This document shows positions 44,474-52,932 of a DNA stretch of 64,000 nucleotides, one piece after another; within the stretch, counting starts at the first letter, position 1; the number at the start of each line of letters is the position of its first letter. The stretch is taken from NCBI RefSeq assembly GCF_001708505.1, contig NZ_CP015992.1, forward strand, positions 1,736,001-1,800,000. Direction: 5' to 3'. The DNA is from Pseudomonas sp. TCU-HL1. Lineage in GTDB: Bacteria; Pseudomonadota; Gammaproteobacteria; Pseudomonadales; Pseudomonadaceae. The notes beneath the pieces were generated by a model. The model made no database searches and had not been told where the DNA came from. It saw nothing but the letters and a program-made list of their open reading frames with translations. Position numbers and translations under genes: made by a program.

Positions 44474-44726
44474 CTGTGGGGGCGAATTCATTTGAACTTG
44501 GGAAACCACGTCCTGAGGACGCGGTCATGAGTCACCGGCTCTGCCTGTGACGATTCGAATGCCCGGGCTAGCAGGATGAAGCCGATCCGGTAGGGTGCGC
44601 TGTGCGCACCGGCGGTTTGACGTGGTGCCGACGCCGATCCCGGAATCGGTGCGCGTAGCGCACCCTACGGTCCAGACCTGGCGAAAGGGGGCGGCCTTGT
44701 GCACGGGGGAGAATTCGCCCCCACAG
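44474..44726. repeat. Nested REPINs: family C inside family A
   Basis: Outer ends CTGTGGGGGCGAATTC (44474) and GAATTCGCCCCCACAG (to 44726). Inner pair at 44590-44668: GTAGGGTGCGCTGTGCGCACC facing GGTGCGCGTAGCGCACCCTAC. This fills most of the 370-bp gap; no ORF seen. Confidence 0.8.
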
Positions 44727-44740
44727 AAAAGCGAACTCCC

Positions 44741-45529
44741 TCACCCCTTCTGCGCCTTCAGGAACAGGCTGAACAGCTCCGACTGGGACTTGATCCCGAG
44801 CTTGCTGTACATGTGCTTGCGGTGGACTTTCACCGTCTCCGCGGAAATATCCAGCTTGCGCGCGATCTCCTTGCTGGAGCAGCCGCTCAGCATCAGGCGG
44901 CCGACTTCCAGTTCGCGGGCGGTGAGGGCGGTTTCCACCTTCTGCCCGGCTGATTCCAACTGATCCTCCCAGGCCGGCGCCGGGGGCGGCGGGCTGGCCA
45001 TGAGTTCTTTTTCGAAGGTCAGGCGCTGGCGCATCAACCCGGCGACCCAGGGCTGGATCAGGCCGAGCAGGGCGAGTTGCTCCGGCGTGAACGGCTGGCG
45101 CGAACCGAGGGACAGGCAGAGGGTGCGATCCAGCGCCAGCGGTATGTTGAGCTGCACTTCGTCGGCCACCACATTGAGGCGGAAGTAGCGCTGGTAGTAG
45201 TCGGTCTGTTCGAAGCATTCGGGGGCCACGTCAGCCAGGCGGAACAGTCCGCCGGCGTTGTGCTCGCGGCTGGCGATGTAGAACGGGTCGAGCTGGTAGA
45301 GCCCGTGCAGGTAGTCCTGGAACAGCGGGTCGGGCCCACCATCAGCGCCGGGGCACTCGGCGAAGACCTGCGGGCGGCCATCGCTGAAGAGCAGGGCGAC
45401 CCAGCTGTCGAAGGGCACATACTGTTCCAGCAGGCGCACCAGGGCGAGCCAGAAACCGGGGCGGTCGAGCTGTTCGACCAGCCGCCCGATGGCCTGGTGC
45501 CAGGCGATGTCCTGCAAGGTTGGATTCAT
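44741..45529 (-). CDS. LuxR-family transcriptional regulator
   Basis: 262 residues. C-terminal LuxR HTH (LTARELEVGRLMLSGCSSKEIARKL, ISAETVKVHRKHMYSKLGI). The N-terminal 170 residues are a sensor region without the usual autoinducer-domain hallmarks that I can recognise. Divergent from the nitrilase-permease pair, which it probably controls; this resembles PA3599-PA3597 in P. aeruginosa. Confidence 0.9.
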   Translation of the reverse strand: MNPTLQDIAWHQAIGRLVEQLDRPGFWLALVRLLEQYVPFDSWVALLFSDGRPQVFAECPGADGGPDPLFQDYLHGLYQLDPFYIASREHNAGGLFRLADVAPECFEQTDYYQRYFRLNVVADEVQLNIPLALDRTLCLSLGSRQPFTPEQLALLGLIQPWVAGLMRQRLTFEKELMASPPPPAPAWEDQLESAGQKVETALTARELEVGRLMLSGCSSKEIARKLDISAETVKVHRKHMYSKLGIKSQSELFSLFLKAQKG

Positions 45530-45663
45530 GTTTCTACCCCCGATGGGTTACCACGCCCGCGTAATTACTCCAGGCCCCGGCACATTCCATACTCCGGACA
45601 TGCCAGGGCGGGTGCCGAGCATTGTGACGCTTGCCCGCCCGCTGACAAGAACCAGGAGCACCC

Positions 45664-46479
45664 ATGAAGGTCGAACTCGTCCAACTCGCCGGCCGTGACG
45701 GCGACACTGCCTACAACCTCGAACGCACCCTTCGGGCCATTGCCGCCTGTGCACCGGATACGGACCTTGTGGTTTTCCCGGAAACCCAGCTGATGGGCTT
45801 TCCCACCGAAGAGAACGTCGCCGCCGTTGCCGAGCCGCTGGACGGCCCCAGCGTGCAGGCCGTGCAGCGCGCCGCACGTGAGCGCAACGTGGCGGTGGTG
45901 GTCGGTGTAGCCGAGAACGACGCCGGCACCTTCTACAACACCACGCTGCTGATCACCCCCGAAGGCATTGCACTGCGCTACCGCAAGACCCACCTCTGGG
46001 CTTCGGATCGCGGCATTTTCACCCCCGGGGACCGCTACGCCACGGCGCTGTGGAAAGGTGTCCGCGTCGGCATCCTGATCTGCTTCGATATCGAGTTCCC
46101 CGAGAGCGCCCGAGCCCTCGGCCAACTGGGCGCCGAACTGATCCTGGTGACCAACGGCAACATGGACCCCTATGGCCCCACCCACCGCACCGCGATCATG
46201 GCCCGTGCCATGGAAAACCAGGCCTACGCGGTGATGGTGAACCGCGTGGGCGAGGGGGATGGTGGCCTCGTATTCGCTGGCGGCAGCGCGGTGGTCGACC
46301 CCTTCGGCCAACTGCTCTGCGAGGCCGGGCGCGAAGAGTGCCGGCAGATCGTCGAGCTGGACATGACCCGCCTCGACGCGGCCCGACGTGACTACCGCTA
46401 CCTGGACGAGCGCCGCTTGGTGCTGCCGGGCGAGCGCATCGACCACGCCGACGGCCGTCGCGAGTTGCTGATTTCCTGA
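45664..46479 (+). CDS. Nitrilase-superfamily carbon-nitrogen hydrolase
   Basis: 271 residues. Catalytic triad Glu40 (VVFPETQ), Lys108 (YRKTHLW), Cys140 (ILICFDIEFPE). Probably an amidase or carbamoyl-amine hydrolase acting on a compound imported by the permease downstream. First gene of the pair. Confidence 0.92.
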   Translation: MKVELVQLAGRDGDTAYNLERTLRAIAACAPDTDLVVFPETQLMGFPTEENVAAVAEPLDGPSVQAVQRAARERNVAVVVGVAENDAGTFYNTTLLITPEGIALRYRKTHLWASDRGIFTPGDRYATALWKGVRVGILICFDIEFPESARALGQLGAELILVTNGNMDPYGPTHRTAIMARAMENQAYAVMVNRVGEGDGGLVFAGGSAVVDPFGQLLCEAGREECRQIVELDMTRLDAARRDYRYLDERRLVLPGERIDHADGRRELLIS

Positions 46480-46487
46480 TGTCTGTC

Positions 46488-46513
46488 CGGCCGCCCCCTA
46501 CGCAGGGCGGCCG
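46488..46513 (+). other. Intercistronic hairpin between hydrolase and permease
   Basis: Perfect 9-bp stem CGGCCGCCC / GGGCGGCCG with an 8-base loop. No T-tract; may tune expression of the permease or stabilise the upstream message. Confidence 0.45.
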
Positions 46514-46566
46514 CTTCATGCCGACTTCGGCTCTGCCACAACAACCAACAATTCGGAGTAGCAGTA

Positions 46567-47889
46567 ATGGCTCATCTTCAGCGCACCTTGTCGCTGGGGT
46601 CGGTGGTGCTTTTCGGCATCGCCTACATGACCCCGATCATTGTCCTGGGTACCTTCGGCATCCTCGCCGACACCACCGGCGGCGCGGTGCCGGCCGCCTA
46701 TCTGGCTGCGTCGGTGGCCATGCTGTTCACGGCGTTGAGTTATGCGCGGATGGCCGCGGCCTTCCCGGTAGCCGGCTCGGCCTACAGCTACGTGCGCAAG
46801 GCGATCAACCCCAAGCTGGGCTTCCTCGCCGGCTGGGCGGTGTTGCTGGATTACCTGTTCCTGCCCATGGCCATCTGGCTGATCGGTTCCGCTTACCTGC
46901 ACTCGGCGTTCCCGGCCGTGCCCCAGGCCCTCTGGGTGCTGGCCTTCATCGGCGTAACCACGGTCATCAACGTGGTCGGTCTGCGCCTGGCGAAAAACAT
47001 CAACGGTGCGCTGATGCTGGTGCAGTTCCTGGTGCTGGTGGCCTTCGTCGTACTGTGTGTGCACTACGTGCTGGGCGATGCGAGCACGCCGCTTTGGTCC
47101 CTGGAACCCTTCCTCAAGGAAGGCATGCAGTTGCCGTTGATCATGAGCGGCGCGGCCATCGCCTGTTATTCCTTCCTCGGCTTCGATGCGGTCAGCACCC
47201 TGACCGAAGAAACCCACGACCCGCGGCGCACCATTCCGCGTGCCATCCTGCTGATCACGCTGGTCGGCGGCCTGATCTTCATTGCCACCTCCTACTTCGT
47301 GCAGCTGGCCCACCCGTCCACCGAATTCCAGAGCGCCGATTCGGCCGCCTATGAAATCGCCCGCAATATTGGCGGCGATGTGTTCGTGTCGATCTTCCTC
47401 ATCGGCCTGATCGTCGGCCAGTTCACCTCGGGCCTGTCGGCACAGGCCAGCGCGTCGCGCCTGCTGTTTGCCATGGGCCGCGACGGCGTGCTGCCGCAAT
47501 CGCTGTTCGGCCGCCTGAGCGAGCGTTTCGGCACACCGGTGGGCAGCATCGTCCTCTGCGGCGCGGTGGCTCTGCTGGCGCTGCATATGGACGTGACCAC
47601 CTCGACCTCGTTCATCAACTTCGGCGCCTTCCTGGCCTTCACCCTGGTCAACCTCTCGGTGATCTTCCATTACTGGCTGAACGGTGAACGCCGTGGGCCG
47701 CGCGAGCTGGTGCAGTTCCTGCTGTTCCCCCTGGCGGGCATGTTGGCGACCCTCTGGCTGATGGTCAGCCTGGACCACCTGGCCATCCTCCTCGGCCTGT
47801 CCTGGCTGGCGCTTGGTGTGATCTACCTCGGCTGGATCACCGGCGGGTTCCGTCGCCAACCGCCGGAACTGAGCTTCGAAGAGGCCTGA
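46567..47889 (+). CDS. APC-family amino acid/polyamine permease
   Basis: 440 residues, 12 membrane helices. LGSVVLFGIAYMTPIIVLGTFGI and FPVAGSAYSYVRKAINPKLGFLAGW (shown in part) match PuuP/YcaM-type importers. Pairs with the upstream hydrolase. Substrate inferred as an amine or amino acid derivative. Confidence 0.9.
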   Translation: MAHLQRTLSLGSVVLFGIAYMTPIIVLGTFGILADTTGGAVPAAYLAASVAMLFTALSYARMAAAFPVAGSAYSYVRKAINPKLGFLAGWAVLLDYLFLPMAIWLIGSAYLHSAFPAVPQALWVLAFIGVTTVINVVGLRLAKNINGALMLVQFLVLVAFVVLCVHYVLGDASTPLWSLEPFLKEGMQLPLIMSGAAIACYSFLGFDAVSTLTEETHDPRRTIPRAILLITLVGGLIFIATSYFVQLAHPSTEFQSADSAAYEIARNIGGDVFVSIFLIGLIVGQFTSGLSAQASASRLLFAMGRDGVLPQSLFGRLSERFGTPVGSIVLCGAVALLALHMDVTTSTSFINFGAFLAFTLVNLSVIFHYWLNGERRGPRELVQFLLFPLAGMLATLWLMVSLDHLAILLGLSWLALGVIYLGWITGGFRRQPPELSFEEA

Positions 47890-47929
47890 TCGGCCTCCGC
47901 CCTCTCCCGTCTTCGGGGGGAGGGCAATG

Positions 47930-48910
47930 TCAGCGCTCCTTGAGTTTGCGCGCGACGCCTATCACCCCCGGCTCATACAGTTCCTGCTCCACCGCCCTGA
48001 TCGCCAGCCCCAGCACCTGATCGGCGATCAACTCGTGCTGCTGGTACATGGAGTTCACCGGCAACGGCAGGAAGTCCAGCAGTTGCGTATCGCCGAAGGT
48101 GCCCACGCGCATCCGCTCGGGCCAGCTGCCTTGTTCGCGCAATGCGTCCAGCACGCCGGCCAGCAACACGTAGGCGGTGGTGATCAGCACATCCGGCAGC
48201 TCCCCTTGCTGCAGCAGCTCGGCCATCAGGCGCTGGCCGCATTCGCGGCTGAAGTCTTCGCCCTGGAGTTCCAGCACGTCGCAATCGAGGCCTTTCAGGG
48301 CGTCATGAAAGCCCGCGCTGCGTTCGGCGCTGATGGGCAGGTCGGGTCGTGCGCCGAGCAGTGCAATACGCCGTGGCGTGGGCTGCAGCAGGCTGAGGGT
48401 GAGTTGCAGGCTGGCCTGGCGATCGTCGCTGACCACCGCGCAGAAGCGCTGTGGGCTACGCACCCGGTCGACGGCGATCACCGGCAGGCCTTCGTCCAGC
48501 AACTGTTCCAGGCTGTCGTCTTCCGGCGGCAGGCAGCTGGCAACGATCAGCGCATCGCAGCGCCGTGCGCGGAACAGCTTGAGCAGTTGCCGTTCGCTGT
48601 CCGGCTCGTCGTCGGAGCTGGCGATCAGCAACTGATAACCCCGCGCTCGCGCGCCCTGTTCCAGCAGCTTGGCCAGGCGGGCGTAGCTGGGGTTTTCCAG
48701 GTCCGGAAGGATGAAACCCAGGGTGCGCGTCTGCCGGCTGCGCAGGCCGGCGGCCTGGGGGTTGGGCTTGAAACCATGCTCGTCCACCACGGCCTGGACG
48801 CGTTCCACGGTCGCCGGGCTGATGCGCTTCTGCGCGGCCTTGCCGTTGATCACGTAGCTGGCGGTGGTCACCGAAACACCGGCCAGGCGGGCGATATCGC
48901 TGAGTTTCAA
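47930..48910 (-). CDS. cra: Catabolite repressor/activator Cra (FruR)
   Basis: 326 residues from TTG 48910 (reads LKLSDIARLAGVSVTTAS), chosen because AACAGGAGT lies 8 bases upstream and Cra proteins start MKLSDIA; an ATG 11 codons earlier lacks a good site. LacI-type HTH then a sugar-phosphate-binding domain (PSYARLAKLLEQGARARGYQLL). In pseudomonads it represses fruBKA and is relieved by fructose 1-phosphate. Divergent from fruB. Confidence 0.93.
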   Translation of the reverse strand: MKLSDIARLAGVSVTTASYVINGKAAQKRISPATVERVQAVVDEHGFKPNPQAAGLRSRQTRTLGFILPDLENPSYARLAKLLEQGARARGYQLLIASSDDEPDSERQLLKLFRARRCDALIVASCLPPEDDSLEQLLDEGLPVIAVDRVRSPQRFCAVVSDDRQASLQLTLSLLQPTPRRIALLGARPDLPISAERSAGFHDALKGLDCDVLELQGEDFSRECGQRLMAELLQQGELPDVLITTAYVLLAGVLDALREQGSWPERMRVGTFGDTQLLDFLPLPVNSMYQQHELIADQVLGLAIRAVEQELYEPGVIGVARKLKER

Positions 48911-48996
48911 GTTGACGACTCCTGTTATACGGATCTGTTTCATCGGGCGGGCTTCAAGAATCGAAGATTATCGAGTAACGTGCCTGCTCAGTTTAG

Positions 48997-49008
48997 TGAA
49001 ACGTTTCA
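48997..49008. promoter_or_regulatory. Cra operator
   Basis: Perfect palindrome TGAAACGTTTCA, the Pseudomonas Cra/FruR operator core, between cra and fruB, 107 bp before the fruB start. It could repress both directions. Confidence 0.85.
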
Positions 49009-49114
49009 GCAGGCGCTCTGTCTACGCTTTAGCCAATTGTTAAGACGATTGGTCGGCGCCGCTGATGGCAAGTGACAACGATAAGAAGGGCGCAAGGCCC
49101 GGAGAGGTGATGCG

Positions 49115-51976
49115 ATGCTCGAACTGACCGCAGGGCAGATTTCCATGGGCCTGGTTGCGGCGGACAAGGCGTCCGCGTTGCGGATGCTTGCCGAGCGGCT
49201 GGAGGGCGATGGGCTGGTGGCATCGGGTTACCTGGCTGGTCTGGAGGCTCGCGAAGCCCAGGGCGCCACCTACCTTGGCCAGGGCATCGCCATTCCCCAC
49301 GGCACCCCGCAGACCCGTGACCTGGTGTTCACCACCGGCGTGCGCCTGATGCAGTTCCCCGACGGCGTGGACTGGGGTGACGGGCAGCTCGTCTACCTGG
49401 CCATCGGCATTGCTGCCAAATCCGATGAACACCTGCGCCTTCTGCAGATACTCACCCGTGCCCTCGGCGAGGCGGACCTTGGCTGTGAACTGCGCCGTGC
49501 CGAAACCCCGGAAGACATCCTCAAACTGCTGCAGAGTGCGCCCCAGGAGCTGGCCCTGGACGACCAACTGATCGGCCTCGGCGTAGCCGTGGAAGACTAT
49601 GACGAGCTGGTGCTGCAAGGCGCCCGCCTGCTGCGCCGTGCCGAATGCGTGGGCGGCGGTTTTGCCGCCGCCTTGTTGCAGGGCGAACCGCTGCCGCTCG
49701 GGGACGGCCTCTGGTGGCTGCACAGTGACCAGGCCGTGCAACGCCCGGGGCTGGCCTACCTCACCCCGGAAAAGCCGCTGCGCTACCTCGACCAGCCGCT
49801 CAATGGCCTGTTCTGCCTGGCCAGTCTGGGCGATACCCACCTCGCCCTGCTGGAGCGGCTCTGCGCATTGCTCATTGAAGGCCGTGGCCGCGAGCTGGCC
49901 CGTGCTACCCAGCGGCGCGCCGTGCTGGAAGCCCTGGGCGGCGAAATCCAGCCTGACTGGCCCAGCCTGCGCCTGGCGCTGGCCAACGCCCATGGCTTGC
50001 ACGCGCGGCCGGCCAAGGAGCTGGCACTGCTGGCCAAAACCTTCGACGGCGACATTCGCCTGCGGATCGCCGACAGTGGCGCGGCCGCTGTTTCCGCCAA
50101 GAGCCTGAGCAAGTTGCTGAGCCTGGGCATTCGTCGTGGCCAGGTGCTGGAAATCCTCGCCGAGCCGGCCATAGCCGAAGCCGCGCTGCCGGCGCTCAAG
50201 GCGGCCATCGAGCAAGGCCTGGGCGAAGAGATCGAACCCCTGCCGGTGAGCGACGTGCAGGTGGTGGACGATGAACCGCAAGACCTGCCCCCCACCGCCC
50301 CGGCGCAGGGTAGCCAGGTCCTGGCTGTGCCCGCCGCCCCCGGCATTGCCGTTGGCCCGGCGCATATCCACCTGCACAAGGAATTCGACTATCCGCTGCG
50401 TGGCGAGTCGCCCGGTGTCGAGCGTGAGCGCCTGCAACAGGCCATCGGCCATGTGCGTGGCGAGATCGAGGCGCTGGTGCTGCGTAGCGAAGCCAAGGCC
50501 ATCCGCGAGATCTTCATCACCCACCTGGAAATGCTCGCCGACCCGGAGCTGGGTGACGAGGTGGACGCCCGCCTCAAGCAGGGTGAAAGCGCCGCCGCCG
50601 CCTGGATGACGGTGGTGGAAAGCGCCGCCGCCCAGCAGGAGAGCCTGCACGATGCGTTGCTGGCCGAGCGCGCCGCCGACCTGCGCGACATCGGCCGCCG
50701 TGTGCTGGCGCAGCTCTGTGGCGCGGAAGATGCGCCCGAGCCGGACGAGCCCTACATCCTGGTCATGGACGAGATGGCGCCTTCGGACGTTGCGCGCCTC
50801 GATCGCAATCGCGTTGCCGGTATTCTCACTGCCCGTGGAGGTGCCACCTCCCACAGCGCCATCGTCGCGCGCGCCCTGGGCATTCCGGCGCTGGTGGGCG
50901 CCGGTGCCGGCGTACTGTTGCTGGAGCCGCGCACGCGGCTGCTGCTGGATGGCCAGCGTGGTCGCCTGATCGTGACCCCGGATACCGAGCAACTGGAACG
51001 TGCCCGCCAGGAGCAGGAGGGCCGCCAGCGCCGTCTGCAATTGGCCGATGCCCACAAGCTGGAGCCGGCACTGACCCGCGACGGTCTGCGGGTGGAAATC
51101 TGCGCGAACCTGGGCGATAGCACCGGTGCCGCCAAAGCCGTGGCGCAGGGTGCCGAAGGCGTCGGCCTGCTGCGTACCGAATTCATCTTCATGGCGCATC
51201 CGCAGGCGCCGGACCTGGCCACCCAGGAGGCCGAATATCGCCGCGTGTTCGACGCCCTCGAGGGGCGCCCGCTGGTGGCCCGCACCCTGGATGTCGGCGG
51301 TGACAAACCCTTGCCCTACTGGCCGGTTCCGGATGAGGAAAACCCCTTTCTCGGTGTGCGTGGCGTACGTCTGACCCTGCAACGGCCACACCTGATGGAA
51401 ACCCAGTTGCGCGCCCTGATGCGCGCCAGCGAAGGCCGTCCTCTGCGCATCATGTTCCCGATGATCGGCACCGTTGAAGAGTGGCGGCAGGCGCGCGACA
51501 TGGCGTTGAAGGTGGCGGCGGAGATTCCCCAGGCCGACCTGCAACTGGGGATCATGGTCGAGGTGCCTTCGGCGGCGCTGATCGCCCCGGTGCTCGCGCG
51601 TGAAGTGGACTTCTTCAGCATCGGCACCAACGACCTGACCCAATACACCCTGGCCATCGACCGTGGTCACCCGACGCTCTCTGCCCAGGCCGACGGCCTG
51701 CACCCGGCGGTGCTGCAACTGATCGACCTCACCGTGCGCGCGGCCCATGGCCAGGGCAAATGGGTGGGGGTCTGCGGCGAGCTGGCCGGTGATCCGCTGG
51801 CGGTGCCGTTGCTGGTGGGGCTGGGAGTGGACGAGTTGAGCTTGTCCGCTGGCGGCATTGCCGAGGTCAAGGCGCGGGTGCGCGAGTTCACTCTCACCGC
51901 TGCCCGTGAACTGGCCGACCAGGCGCTGGCCCTGGAAAGCGCAGCGGCCGTGCGTGAACTGGCGGAGCGCTTCTGA
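49115..51976 (+). CDS. fruB: Fructose PTS multiphosphoryl transfer protein (EIIA-HPr-EI)
   Basis: 953 residues. Three domains: EIIA-Fru with His62 (GIAIPHGTPQTRD), HPr with His296 (NAHGLHARPAKELALL), EI with His580 (GGATSHSAIVARALG). Passes phosphate from PEP to FruA. GGAGAGG upstream. Stop overlaps the fruK ATG (TGATG). Confidence 0.97.
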   Translation: MLELTAGQISMGLVAADKASALRMLAERLEGDGLVASGYLAGLEAREAQGATYLGQGIAIPHGTPQTRDLVFTTGVRLMQFPDGVDWGDGQLVYLAIGIAAKSDEHLRLLQILTRALGEADLGCELRRAETPEDILKLLQSAPQELALDDQLIGLGVAVEDYDELVLQGARLLRRAECVGGGFAAALLQGEPLPLGDGLWWLHSDQAVQRPGLAYLTPEKPLRYLDQPLNGLFCLASLGDTHLALLERLCALLIEGRGRELARATQRRAVLEALGGEIQPDWPSLRLALANAHGLHARPAKELALLAKTFDGDIRLRIADSGAAAVSAKSLSKLLSLGIRRGQVLEILAEPAIAEAALPALKAAIEQGLGEEIEPLPVSDVQVVDDEPQDLPPTAPAQGSQVLAVPAAPGIAVGPAHIHLHKEFDYPLRGESPGVERERLQQAIGHVRGEIEALVLRSEAKAIREIFITHLEMLADPELGDEVDARLKQGESAAAAWMTVVESAAAQQESLHDALLAERAADLRDIGRRVLAQLCGAEDAPEPDEPYILVMDEMAPSDVARLDRNRVAGILTARGGATSHSAIVARALGIPALVGAGAGVLLLEPRTRLLLDGQRGRLIVTPDTEQLERARQEQEGRQRRLQLADAHKLEPALTRDGLRVEICANLGDSTGAAKAVAQGAEGVGLLRTEFIFMAHPQAPDLATQEAEYRRVFDALEGRPLVARTLDVGGDKPLPYWPVPDEENPFLGVRGVRLTLQRPHLMETQLRALMRASEGRPLRIMFPMIGTVEEWRQARDMALKVAAEIPQADLQLGIMVEVPSAALIAPVLAREVDFFSIGTNDLTQYTLAIDRGHPTLSAQADGLHPAVLQLIDLTVRAAHGQGKWVGVCGELAGDPLAVPLLVGLGVDELSLSAGGIAEVKARVREFTLTAARELADQALALESAAAVRELAERF

Positions 51977-52932
51977 TGGCCCGAATCCTCACCCTCACCC
52001 TGAACCCGGCGCTGGACCTCACCCTGCGCCTGGAACGCCTCGACGCCGGCCAGGTGAACCGCTGCCTGGAACAGGCCAGCCACGCTGCCGGCAAGGGGCT
52101 GAATGTCGCCCAGGTGCTTGCCGATCTCGGCCACGAACTGACGGTGTCCGGTTTTCTCGGCGCTGACAATGCCGCAGCCTTCGAGGCGCTGTTCGCCCGC
52201 CGCGGCTTCGTCGACGGCTTCGTCCGCGTGCCGGGGGAAACCCGCAGCAATATCAAGCTGGCGGAAGCCGACGGTCGGATGACCGATATCAATGGTCCCG
52301 GCCCGGCGGTAGGCGCGGTTGCCCAGGCCGAGCTGCTGTTCAGGCTGGACAGCCTCGCGCCGGGGCACGACCTGGTCGTGGTGGCCGGCAGCCTGCCCCG
52401 GGGTGTCGAACCGCACTTTCTCACCGACCTGATCACGCGGCTCAAGGGCCATGGTCTCAAGGTTGCCCTGGACACCAGCGGCGAAGCGCTGCGCGCCGGC
52501 CTGCTTGCCGCTCCCTGGCTGATCAAGCCGAATACCGACGAGCTCGCCGAAATCGGTCGACGTGCCCTGGCCAGCGTGGAGGCCCAGCACGAGGAAACCC
52601 GTCAATTGCTGGCGATCGGCATCGAGCACATCGTCATTTCGCAGGGCGCTGACGGGGTGAACTGGTTCGGCCCCGGCATCGCCCTGCATGCCCAGCCTCC
52701 GCAGGTCACCGTGGCCAGCACGGTGGGCGCGGGTGATTCCCTGCTGGCCGGCATGGTTCACGGCCTGCTCAGCGGTTGGCCGACGCTGCATACCCTGCGC
52801 CACGCCACTGCCATCGCCGCCCAGGCGGTGACTCAGGTGGGCTTCGGCATCAACGACGCCATGCAACTGCAACAGCTCGAAAGCGCCGTTTTGGTCCAGG
52901 CGCTGCCAGAACAACAAGAGGTGCCCCGATGA
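51976..52932 (+). CDS. fruK: 1-phosphofructokinase
   Basis: 318 residues, PfkB family. NPALDLTLRL near the start and the ATP site GAGDSLLAGMVHGL near 250. Makes fructose 1,6-bisphosphate from fructose 1-phosphate. Overlaps fruB and fruA by 1 and 4 bases. Confidence 0.96.
   Translation: MARILTLTLNPALDLTLRLERLDAGQVNRCLEQASHAAGKGLNVAQVLADLGHELTVSGFLGADNAAAFEALFARRGFVDGFVRVPGETRSNIKLAEADGRMTDINGPGPAVGAVAQAELLFRLDSLAPGHDLVVVAGSLPRGVEPHFLTDLITRLKGHGLKVALDTSGEALRAGLLAAPWLIKPNTDELAEIGRRALASVEAQHEETRQLLAIGIEHIVISQGADGVNWFGPGIALHAQPPQVTVASTVGAGDSLLAGMVHGLLSGWPTLHTLRHATAIAAQAVTQVGFGINDAMQLQQLESAVLVQALPEQQEVPR

Noticed and set aside
43902..44528. 208-codon minus-strand ORF over the DUF2790 gene
   Set aside because: Only a short part (43930-44060) resembles a protein family; the rest is antisense to a clear signal-peptide gene.
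49040..51748. 902-codon open frame antisense to fruB
   Set aside because: Shadow of the fruB codon pattern; composition is His/Gln/Gly/Ala-rich with no domain.
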